Under the pieces are notes generated by a model. It worked only from the letters and a program-made list of their open reading frames with translations, was not told the DNA's origin and made no database searches. A DNA stretch of 12,528 bases. Source: HGM04593 sp045630965. Its GTDB lineage: Bacteria > Bacteroidota > Bacteroidia > Bacteroidales > Bacteroidaceae. The position numbers were made by a program, and so were the translations under genes. The stretch lies in NCBI GenBank assembly GCA_045630965.1, contig JAZQTU010000023.1, forward strand, positions 1-12,528, read 5' to 3'. This document shows, one piece after another, positions 6,848 to 12,528 of the stretch (the stretch's first letter is position 1; every line of letters begins with the position of its first letter).

Positions 6848-7429
6848 TTATTTGTTTTGTTTCAGTTGGTTGTATAATCTCAGGCATGCCCATGCATCCG
6901 TAGCTGCATATAGTTTCTGTTTGTCTGTGAGAACATCGTTTTCCCAATTGCTCAATTGTTGGCTTTTTGATATGCGCTCACCGAATACTATAGCGAATAT
7001 CTTCTGCAGACTCATCTCTTCAATGCCGAATTCTTTTACATATTTCTGCAAATCGAAAAAACCGCCGGCTTTGAACTTTCTGCGTTTGTTCAGTGCCTGA
7101 TAATCGTCGTGCAATGAAATACCGACCTTTGTTATAGCCTTGTTTTCAAGTAGTGAAACAAGTGAGTCTGGCATGTCGACACGGTTCAGTCTTATAAGAA
7201 AGCATGTGTCGATTGTGGATAACTGTATGAGCGATACATTGTGTTGCACTCCCTTTTTGAAAGATGGGCGTGTCTCAGTGTCTATTCCCAATACGGTCTC
7301 CTTTGATAGTGCTTTAACGGCTTTGTCCGTCTCTTCGACTGTGTCTATTGTTATTATGCGTCCTTCGAAAGCGATTGTCGGCAGTGTGCTTATCTCGCTC
7401 TTTTCGATATGTGCACTGTAGTTATTCAT
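6848..7429 (-). CDS. DEDDy 3'-5' exonuclease, RNase D-like domain
   Basis: Stand-alone DnaQ-fold 3'-5' exonuclease domain of 193 residues, acting on RNA or DNA. Motif I is GIDTETRP, with metal-binding D50 and E52. Motif II is KVGISLHDDYQAL, with D108 or D109. Motif III is LYAATDAWACLRLY, with Y174 and D178, which makes it a DEDDy type as in RNase D and the WRN exonuclease domain. The stretch SKSQQLSNWEND fits this subgroup. There is no HRDC domain, so it is shorter than true RNase D. Three starts are in frame (7447, 7432, 7429). I favour MNNYSAHIEK at 7429, though the adjacent ATG at 7432 is about equally possible. It overlaps the end of the DUF5063 gene by 8 nt, which implies coupling. The substrate is not predictable from the sequence; the domain call is firm. 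Confidence 0.9.
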   Translation of the reverse strand: MNNYSAHIEKSEISTLPTIAFEGRIITIDTVEETDKAVKALSKETVLGIDTETRPSFKKGVQHNVSLIQLSTIDTCFLIRLNRVDMPDSLVSLLENKAITKVGISLHDDYQALNKRRKFKAGGFFDLQKYVKEFGIEEMSLQKIFAIVFGERISKSQQLSNWENDVLTDKQKLYAATDAWACLRLYNQLKQNK

Positions 7430-7961
7430 CATCTCCCTCTTCCTCAAGATTTGTGCTGTATCTAATGTCGTGTAGTGCGCGTAAAGTGTTTACGAGTGTC
7501 TGACCCCAATATTGACTGAAATGTTCATTGCATTCAATGATTGCATCGTGCATGGTTTCGTTTATGCCGAGCTGGAATAGGCAAACGAAATTCTTGACAT
7601 CCTGATATATGTCTGCCAAGTCTTCTGAAATGCTCTTTGTGACAGGGGTGTCACTGTATTTCATTTCTGCAACGAATACGTCTAGGTATGAGTCTTTGTC
7701 GGCAAGCAGGTCGAATATTGTCATGCGAAGAACTTCGTAGCTGTCTTCTGTTACAAAATCCTCCATGTCTTCGTCGTTTATTCTCTCTTCTTCAGGCAAC
7801 ATCTGTGCTTTTATATAGAGCAATGGCAACAACTTTAGAAGGGTTTCAACGAACTCCTTACGTGAATATTCGTTTGTGCGTTCAAGATATGCGCAGAATT
7901 CTGCTGCAACGGTGACGAATTCAACGGTGTTTCTTGAAAATACAATATCTTCTTTTTTCAT
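7422..7961 (-). CDS. DUF5063 domain-containing protein
   Basis: This 179-residue protein is mostly helical and acidic, without a signal peptide or membrane segment, so it should be cytoplasmic. It begins MKKEDIVFSRNTVEFVTVAAEFC and continues with long amphipathic helices (LKLLPLLYIKAQML, DSYEVLRMTIFDLLADKDSY, DLADIYQDVKNFVCLFQLG). It ends in a Glu/Asp-rich tail. The N-terminal SRNTVEFVTVAAEFCAYLE pattern is what I associate with the Bacteroidetes family DUF5063; that is recall, not a search result. The frame stays open to 8102, but the ATG at 7961 is preferred because a TATCTTTG promoter box sits 29 nt upstream and the extension would run through the ftsK promoter. It is the first gene of the operon with the exonuclease and rlmI. 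Function unknown. Confidence 0.85.
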   Translation of the reverse strand: MKKEDIVFSRNTVEFVTVAAEFCAYLERTNEYSRKEFVETLLKLLPLLYIKAQMLPEEERINDEDMEDFVTEDSYEVLRMTIFDLLADKDSYLDVFVAEMKYSDTPVTKSISEDLADIYQDVKNFVCLFQLGINETMHDAIIECNEHFSQYWGQTLVNTLRALHDIRYSTNLEEEGDDE

Positions 7962-7989
7962 AATTTTGCCGGTACTTGTTTTCGTACTG

Positions 7990-7997
7990 CAAAGATA
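7990..7997 (-). promoter_or_regulatory. Predicted -7 box of the DUF5063-exonuclease-rlmI operon
   Basis: On the minus strand TATCTTTG is an exact match to the Bacteroidetes -7 consensus, followed by C as is common. It lies 29 nt upstream of the ATG at 7961. No TTTG -33 element is seen at the expected spacing. Confidence 0.65.
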
Positions 7998-8041
7998 TAA
8001 AAAATAGCGGAGTTGTCGGGTGGTGGTATCTATTTTTTTTA

Positions 8042-8049
8042 TATCTTCG
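8042..8049 (+). promoter_or_regulatory. Predicted -7 box of the ftsK operon
   Basis: TATCTTCG, followed by C, closely matches TAnnTTTG and is identical to the box before rlmD. It would start transcription near 8056, leaving about 50 nt before the chosen ATG. The -33 region is G-rich (8011-8027) and lacks a TTTG. Confidence 0.6.
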
Positions 8050-8108
8050 CATTTATGAATTTCCTGCATGATGAATGTGGGCTTGAAAAAGGACGAAACC
8101 ATCTGTTT

Positions 8109-10592
8109 ATGGCTAAAAAAAATAATAAAAAAGGAAAATTTTCTTCAGTGTTGGATATTTATCGCAGAACTGTTGTCTTCTTTAGAAATCATAATGTTCA
8201 ATTTGTGGCGGGGTTGCTGATGCTCGCTTTTTCAATATTTCTATGCGGTTCATTCATCTCTTTCTTTATAGTCGGAGGAAATGACCAGACTGTTCTTGAA
8301 AATGTTGCGAATTCTGTTGCAGAAGCCTCTGCGGACAATGCTTCGGGTAAGGGAGGCGCCATTGTGGCCGATTATCTGATAAACGGTTGCTTCGGCTGGG
8401 CATCTCTTTTTCTGTTGCCGATGTTCTTTCTTTTGGCAATCCGCCTTATGCGTATATTTACTTTCAGGCTTGGCAGGTGGATGTTCTATTCGTTCTTCTC
8501 CATGATCTGGTTTTCTCTCCTCTTTGCTCTTGTTTTTGGTGACATTCTTGATACTAGCTATGTCTCACCAGGAGGAGCTCATGGAGAGTATATGAAATTA
8601 TTTTTTATGGATAATATCGGCATTGTCGGCCTGATATTGTTGCTTGTTGTCTCATTCCTGTTGTTTATGATATATGTGTCACGCAGTACAATCGATAGGA
8701 TAAGGATGCTGTTTGTCTTCAAACGCTCAGGAAACGAGACGGAGGAAGCTGTGAAAACTGAAAATGATGCCGATGCAGGCGAAGAGGTGTCGTCTCCGCA
8801 GGTGTTGGTGACTATTGGTGAGGAAACAGGTGTAGAGGTTACAGTTGCTGATGATATTGAGGATGATGTTGCTGACGAGCCTGTTGCCGGTGACTACGGA
8901 GTGGAATGTGCTGCAGAGGAGGTTGTTCTGGATGACGACGCTCTTGCTGCACAGTTCGATGCAATGTCAAAGTCTATTGGTGAAACAGCAACTTCTGACG
9001 AAGCACTCCTTTCTATGGAGGTTGAAAAGGCTGATGGTGATGATGACATGGGTGGAGATATGTTGCGCCCGATAAATCCAAAGGATGAACTCAGCTATTA
9101 CAAGCCGCCAACAATAGATTTGCTTGATGAATATGAGCAGGCTGTTCAGTCTATTGACAAGGATGAGCAGGCTGCAAACGCCAACAAAATTGTTGAAGTA
9201 CTCAAGAATTTTGGTATAGAGATCAGTTCTATAAAGGCTACGGTAGGTCCTACTATCACTTTGTATGAGATTACTCCTGCTCCCGGAATAAGAATATCAA
9301 AAATTAGAAATCTTGAAGACGATATTGCGATGAGTCTTTCGGCTTTGTGTATCCGTATCGTTGCTCCTATACCTGGTAAGGGTACCATTGGTATTGAGGT
9401 TCCTAACAAGCATAAGCAGATAGTGCCTATGGCATCCTTGCTTAACAGCCGTAAGTATAAGGAGACGGATATGGCGCTGCCGCTTGCTTTGGGAAAGACC
9501 ATTTCCAATGAGGTGTATATGGTCGACATGGCGAAGATGCCTCACCTGCTTGTTGCCGGTGCTACAGGTATGGGTAAATCTGTTGGTCTGAATGCAATTA
9601 TTACTTCATTGCTGTATAAGATGCACCCAGCATATCTCAAGTTCGTGATGGTTGACCCTAAAATGGTAGAACTCAGTCTTTACAGCGTTCTTGAGAAACA
9701 TTTCTTGGCAAAGCTTGACGGTGAAGATGAACCAATCATAACAGATGTAAGCAAAGTGGTACGTACGTTGAAGTCGCTTTGCGTTGAGATGGATAATCGT
9801 TACAAACTGTTGCAGATGGCGTCGGTGCGTTCTGTAAAGGAATATAATGAAAAATTCCTCAACAAGGAGTTGCTGCCTACAAAGGGGCATCGTTTTATGC
9901 CTTATATTGTCGTGATTATTGACGAGTACGGCGATTTGATGATGACTGCCGGCCGAGAGGTTGAGCAACCGATTGCCCGTATTGCCCAAAAGGCGCGTGC
10001 GGTGGGTATTCATATGATTATAGCTACCCAGCGCCCTACAACAAATATCATTACAGGTACCATTAAGGCGAACTTCCCGGCGCGTATGGCATTCCGAGTG
10101 ATATCTGTTATCGACTCGCGTACAATTCTTGACCGTTCGGGTGCAAACCAGTTACAGGGACGAGGCGATATGCTTTTTCTTGCAGGAAATGATCCGGTGC
10201 GTGTGCAATGTGCTCTTGTTGAGACCAAGGAGGTTGAACGCGTTTGCGCTCATATTGCCAAGCAGCAGGGATATCAGACTGCATATATATTGCCCGAACC
10301 TGATGAATCCATGGAAATGGGTGGTGACGGTGGTGCTCCGCGCGGTGAAATTTCGTCGGACAAGCTTGATCCGTTGTTTGCAGAGGCTGCACGTACGGTT
10401 GTGTTGGCACAGCATGGCTCTACCTCTCTTATACAGCGTAAATTCAATGTCGGATTTAACCGTGCTGGCCGTATTATGGATCAACTTTGTCAAACCGGTA
10501 TTGTTGGCGAGCAGGAGGGTAGTAAGCCGCGTCAGGTGTTATGTGCTGATGAGGCTGACCTTGAATTCCGTTTGAAATCTTTGCTGAACTGA
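8109..10592 (+). CDS. ftsK: DNA translocase FtsK/SpoIIIE
   Basis: Septum-located ATP-driven DNA pump that clears the chromosome from the division site and supports dimer resolution by XerCD. Of the 827 residues, four membrane spans are visible at about 32-54, 96-114, 126-144 and 170-190. An acidic, Asp/Glu/Val-rich linker (about 205-320) follows. The alpha/beta motor comes next (about 350-730), with Walker A GATGMGKS (484-491), Walker B VVIIDEYGDL (601-610) and ATQRPTTNIITGTIKANFPARMAF (639-662 region). The C-terminal winged-helix gamma domain (about 750-827) contains FNVGFNRAGRIMDQLCQTGIVG and should recognise the polar guide sequences. An in-frame ATG at 8055 would add 18 residues, but MAKKNNKKGK at 8109 is the typical start. 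The linker is much shorter than in E. coli FtsK, which is usual for this phylum. It is followed within 12 nt by the LolA-like gene. Confidence 0.96.
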   Translation: MAKKNNKKGKFSSVLDIYRRTVVFFRNHNVQFVAGLLMLAFSIFLCGSFISFFIVGGNDQTVLENVANSVAEASADNASGKGGAIVADYLINGCFGWASLFLLPMFFLLAIRLMRIFTFRLGRWMFYSFFSMIWFSLLFALVFGDILDTSYVSPGGAHGEYMKLFFMDNIGIVGLILLLVVSFLLFMIYVSRSTIDRIRMLFVFKRSGNETEEAVKTENDADAGEEVSSPQVLVTIGEETGVEVTVADDIEDDVADEPVAGDYGVECAAEEVVLDDDALAAQFDAMSKSIGETATSDEALLSMEVEKADGDDDMGGDMLRPINPKDELSYYKPPTIDLLDEYEQAVQSIDKDEQAANANKIVEVLKNFGIEISSIKATVGPTITLYEITPAPGIRISKIRNLEDDIAMSLSALCIRIVAPIPGKGTIGIEVPNKHKQIVPMASLLNSRKYKETDMALPLALGKTISNEVYMVDMAKMPHLLVAGATGMGKSVGLNAIITSLLYKMHPAYLKFVMVDPKMVELSLYSVLEKHFLAKLDGEDEPIITDVSKVVRTLKSLCVEMDNRYKLLQMASVRSVKEYNEKFLNKELLPTKGHRFMPYIVVIIDEYGDLMMTAGREVEQPIARIAQKARAVGIHMIIATQRPTTNIITGTIKANFPARMAFRVISVIDSRTILDRSGANQLQGRGDMLFLAGNDPVRVQCALVETKEVERVCAHIAKQQGYQTAYILPEPDESMEMGGDGGAPRGEISSDKLDPLFAEAARTVVLAQHGSTSLIQRKFNVGFNRAGRIMDQLCQTGIVGEQEGSKPRQVLCADEADLEFRLKSLLN

Positions 10593-10604
10593 TTACATGT
10601 TGTT

Positions 10605-11222
10605 ATGAAAAACATATTTCTTTTTCTTTTGTTGTTCCCGTTGTATGGCAGTGCGCAGTTGCTTGATGCCGATGCCATTCTTGACAAGGCAGTAGGTGTT
10701 ATGAAATCCGATGCTCCGTTGCAGATGGATTATTCATATACTGTTTATGATGAGGATGATGCTGTGGTGATGAAAGATAAAGGAATCATGAGGCTTGACG
10801 GCAACCGTTATTCGCTTGTTATGGACAAGATGGGTGTGTGGTGCGATGGCGAGACACAATGGAGCTATATGCTTGAATTGGATGAAATTTATATTACTGA
10901 TTCGTCGTCGGACGAGGCGGAAAATCTCTCTCCTTTATTTATTATGGAGAATTACCGCCAAGGATGCTCCAAAGAGGTAGAGAAACAGGGTGGTGTCACT
11001 TTTGTTACATTGAACACACCGGCCGGTTGTGATATTGAAAAGGTTGTGATTGGCATCGATTCTGAAAGCTACAGGCTTGAATCTTTGAAAATTTTCATGC
11101 CGGAGCAAGGACACATTGCAATTGTACTTGATAAATACCAAATAAAGTGTAATTTTGCAACAGAAGTGTATAAATGTCCGGTAGAGGATTTTCCTGATGC
11201 GGAAATTGTAGATATGAGATAA
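10605..11222 (+). CDS. LolA-like outer-membrane lipoprotein carrier protein
   Basis: A periplasmic protein of 205 residues with a signal peptide (about 1-18, MKNIFLFLLLFPLYGSAQ). LolA ferries lipoproteins from the LolCDE transporter to the outer membrane. The mature part follows the LolA fold pattern: a start helix (ADAILDKAVGVM), strands with MKDKGIMRLDGNRYSLVM, the hallmark VWCDGETQWSYMLELDEIYITD (about 78-99), a proline-containing stretch SPLFIMENY, and a terminal strand region. Similarity to E. coli LolA is remote, so this is a LolA_2-like assignment made by pattern. Five cysteines (80, 121, 142, 182, 191) are unusual for the family. The gene sits between ftsK and trxB, an order I believe is common in Bacteroidales. 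It is 12 nt after ftsK and 19 nt before trxB, hence one operon. Confidence 0.82.
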   Translation: MKNIFLFLLLFPLYGSAQLLDADAILDKAVGVMKSDAPLQMDYSYTVYDEDDAVVMKDKGIMRLDGNRYSLVMDKMGVWCDGETQWSYMLELDEIYITDSSSDEAENLSPLFIMENYRQGCSKEVEKQGGVTFVTLNTPAGCDIEKVVIGIDSESYRLESLKIFMPEQGHIAIVLDKYQIKCNFATEVYKCPVEDFPDAEIVDMR

Positions 11223-11241
11223 TAAGACAAAATATAAGATT

Positions 11242-12183
11242 ATGGATATTAATAAGACTAAATGTTTGGTGATTGGTTCAGGCCCTGCCGGTTATACAGC
11301 AGCGATATATGCATCACGTGCTAACTTGTCACCTATTCTTGTTGAAGGTATGCAACCTGGTGGTCAGTTGACTCAGACAACTGTCATTGAGAACTTTCCC
11401 GGCTTCCCTCAGGGAATTACTGGTCCCGAATTGATGGAGAATATGCGTCAGCAGGCAATAAATGTTGGTGCTGATATACGCTCGGGTAGTGTTGTTGATG
11501 TTGATTTTGAAGAACAACCATACAAGGTGACACTTGATGACGGTAAGGTTCTTGAAGCAGAGACTGTAATTGTGGCTACAGGTGCTGCTGCAAAATATCT
11601 TGGTCTTTCCGACGAGGTTAAGTATCAGGGCATGGGTGTAAGTGCATGTGCTACCTGTGACGGCTTCTTCTATCGCAAGAAGATTGTTGCTGTTGTCGGC
11701 GGAGGTGATACTGCATGTGAGGAGGCTAATTATCTTGCATCGCTTGCAGCAAAAGTGTATCTGATTGTCCGTAAGCCATTCTTACGTGCCTCAAAGGCTA
11801 TGCAGGACAGAACTTTGAGTAATCCTAAAATCGAGGTCCTTTTTGAGCATAATACAGAAGGCCTGTTTGGTGAGGATGGTGTTGAAGGTATACATCTTGT
11901 ATCTCGCAAGGGTGAAGCGGATGAAAAGCACTACGACCTTGCTATCGATGGTTTCTTCCTTGCAATTGGTCATAAACCAAACAGTGATGTCTTCAAGAAA
12001 TATCTCAAGACTGATGAGACAGGCTATTTTGTTCCGGCGGATGCGAGCGGTGTAAAGACACTTGTTCCCGGTATATTCGTAGCTGGTGACGTTGCTGATC
12101 CTCATTACCGTCAGGCGATCAATGCTGCTGCCAGTGGCTGTCGTGCGGCTATGGAGGCTGAACGTTATTTGTCAAGCAAGTAA
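11242..12183 (+). CDS. trxB: Thioredoxin-disulfide reductase
   Basis: Flavoenzyme that reduces thioredoxin with NADPH in the cytoplasm. Its 313 residues match the usual low-molecular-weight bacterial enzyme. The FAD-binding GSGPAG lies at 12-17, and the redox pair at 136-139 as CATC in SACATCDGFF. The NADPH-domain glycine loop GGGDTA is at 153-158, and the closing FAD motif GIFVAGDVAD is at 277-286. The segment after the NADPH loop reads VRKPFLRASK where E. coli has HRRDGFRAEK, so basic residues for the NADPH 2'-phosphate are kept in a modified form. It is the last gene of the ftsK operon and is followed by a strong terminator. The neighbouring LolA-like protein is rich in cysteine, but a functional link is only a guess. 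Confidence 0.96.
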   Translation: MDINKTKCLVIGSGPAGYTAAIYASRANLSPILVEGMQPGGQLTQTTVIENFPGFPQGITGPELMENMRQQAINVGADIRSGSVVDVDFEEQPYKVTLDDGKVLEAETVIVATGAAAKYLGLSDEVKYQGMGVSACATCDGFFYRKKIVAVVGGGDTACEEANYLASLAAKVYLIVRKPFLRASKAMQDRTLSNPKIEVLFEHNTEGLFGEDGVEGIHLVSRKGEADEKHYDLAIDGFFLAIGHKPNSDVFKKYLKTDETGYFVPADASGVKTLVPGIFVAGDVADPHYRQAINAAASGCRAAMEAERYLSSK

Positions 12184-12202
12184 ATCATATAAGCATTATT
12201 TG

Positions 12203-12232
12203 GCGAAGGAGTGTCTGCTCCTTCGCTTTTTT
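12203..12232 (+). terminator. Rho-independent terminator after trxB
   Basis: Nine-base-pair perfect stem (12203-12211 with 12218-12226) around a 6-nt loop, followed directly by six Ts (12227-12232). It lies 19 nt past the trxB stop codon and closes the ftsK-lolA-trxB operon before rplU. Confidence 0.93.
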
Positions 12233-12274
12233 ATATGAATATATAATAAGGATAGGAAAATAATTATCGAAAAG

Positions 12275-12306
12275 TTTTACAAGATAGAAAATATTTCCTA
12301 TCTTTG
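12275..12306 (+). promoter_or_regulatory. Predicted promoter of rplU
   Basis: TATCTTTG (12299-12306) followed by C is an exact Bacteroidetes -7 box. A T-rich TTTTAC element at 12275-12280 stands 18 nt upstream as a probable -33 element. The start of transcription would fall near 12313, giving an rplU leader of about 82 nt. Confidence 0.75.
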
Positions 12307-12312
12307 CACCCG

Positions 12313-12394
12313 ATTTAGTCCGAAGGGGTTTGAGAAGACAGGCTCACGAAGAGCATGCACCTCACGGAATTCACAATAAAAGCGATAAAATTAA
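12313..12394 (+). promoter_or_regulatory. Possible structured leader of rplU
   Basis: The leader between the promoter and the L21 start is richer in G and C than the surrounding intergenic DNA. It contains a GCTC/GAGC stem (12342-12345 with 12351-12354) around an ACGAA loop, and TGAG at 12331-12334 that can pair with CTCA at 12361-12364 outside it. Ribosomal protein leaders are often autoregulatory, but no known L21 leader is recognised here. Suggestive only. Confidence 0.3.
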
Positions 12395-12528
12395 ATGTAC
12401 GCAATTGTTGAGATTAATGGACAGCAGTTCAAGGCTGAGGCTGGTAAGAAGCTGTTCGTGCACCACATCAAGGGTGCTCAGAATGACACAACAGTGGAGT
12501 TTGACCGCGTGTTGTTGTTGGATAAGGA
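12395..12528 (+). CDS. rplU: 50S ribosomal protein L21, N-terminal part (cut by window edge)
   Basis: The first 44 residues are visible: MYAIVEINGQQFKAEAGKKL, then a region ending VEFDRVLLLDK. This matches the conserved start of L21, including the YAIVEINGKQ-type opening and the DRVLLL motif. L21 binds 23S rRNA in the large subunit and is normally followed by rpmA (L27), which would lie beyond the window. The full protein is about 105 residues. Expression is probably independent of the ftsK operon, since a terminator and a fresh promoter lie in between. Confidence 0.95.
   Translation, partial: MYAIVEINGQQFKAEAGKKLFVHHIKGAQNDTTVEFDRVLLLDK

Noticed and set aside
6377..6877. Plus-strand open frame of 166 codons over rlmI
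   Set aside because: It is antisense to the conserved rlmI coding sequence and rich in Ser, Cys and Arg, as expected of a shadow frame.
7962..8102. N-terminal extension of the DUF5063 gene to 8102
   Set aside because: It would run through both divergent promoters and into the ftsK leader; the sequence looks non-coding.
8013..8108. N-terminal extension of ftsK from a GTG at 8013 or an ATG at 8055
   Set aside because: The GTG lies upstream of the predicted -7 box. The ATG at 8055 would fall almost on the transcription start, while 8109 gives the usual MAKK start.

Overview
The window reads as an ordinary chromosomal segment of a member of the Bacteroidales, probably Prevotellaceae or Bacteroidaceae. 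Three things point there. The promoters are of the Bacteroidetes type (TAnnTTTG-like -7 boxes, several as TATCTTTG or TATCTTCG). Strong Shine-Dalgarno sequences are absent before most genes. The gene set is typical of the order: a zinc-independent L31, an FtsK with four membrane spans, a LolA-like protein next to trxB, and a DUF5063 protein. I see no prophage, insertion sequence, CRISPR array, tRNA or rRNA.

Layout. (1) Positions 1-698, minus: the N-terminal quarter of pyruvate phosphate dikinase (ppdK), cut by the window edge. A divergent regulatory region of about 290 bp follows. (2) 988-3811, plus: an rlmD-type 23S rRNA m5U methyltransferase, an RluA-family pseudouridine synthase and a secreted peptidoglycan-binding-domain protein, in tight array. 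A perfect 19-bp hairpin serves as terminator for both strands. (3) 3882-5153, minus: a lipoprotein nuclease of the DNA/RNA non-specific endonuclease family, followed by a small protein of unknown function. (4) 5266-5520, minus: rpmE2 (ribosomal protein L31 type B), with a clear promoter and terminator of its own. (5) 5659-7961, minus: a DUF5063 protein, a DEDDy 3'-5' exonuclease and the 23S rRNA m5C methyltransferase rlmI, as an overlapping operon. (6) 8109-12183, plus: ftsK, a LolA-like carrier and trxB, ending in a strong terminator. It diverges from group 5 across a nearly symmetrical promoter region. (7) 12395-end, plus: the start of rplU (ribosomal protein L21), with its own promoter and an 82-nt leader.

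The main theme is ribosome biogenesis and translation: two rRNA methyltransferases, a pseudouridine synthase, L31 and L21. Added to this are chromosome segregation (FtsK), envelope biogenesis (LolA-like and peptidoglycan-binding proteins), thiol redox (TrxB) and central metabolism (PPDK). I did not find a convincing undescribed system. The points most worth a second look are the 5'-leader hairpin before rlmD, the leaders of rpmE2 and rplU, the mirror-image ftsK/DUF5063 promoter region, and the nuclease lipoprotein paired with an uncharacterised small protein.
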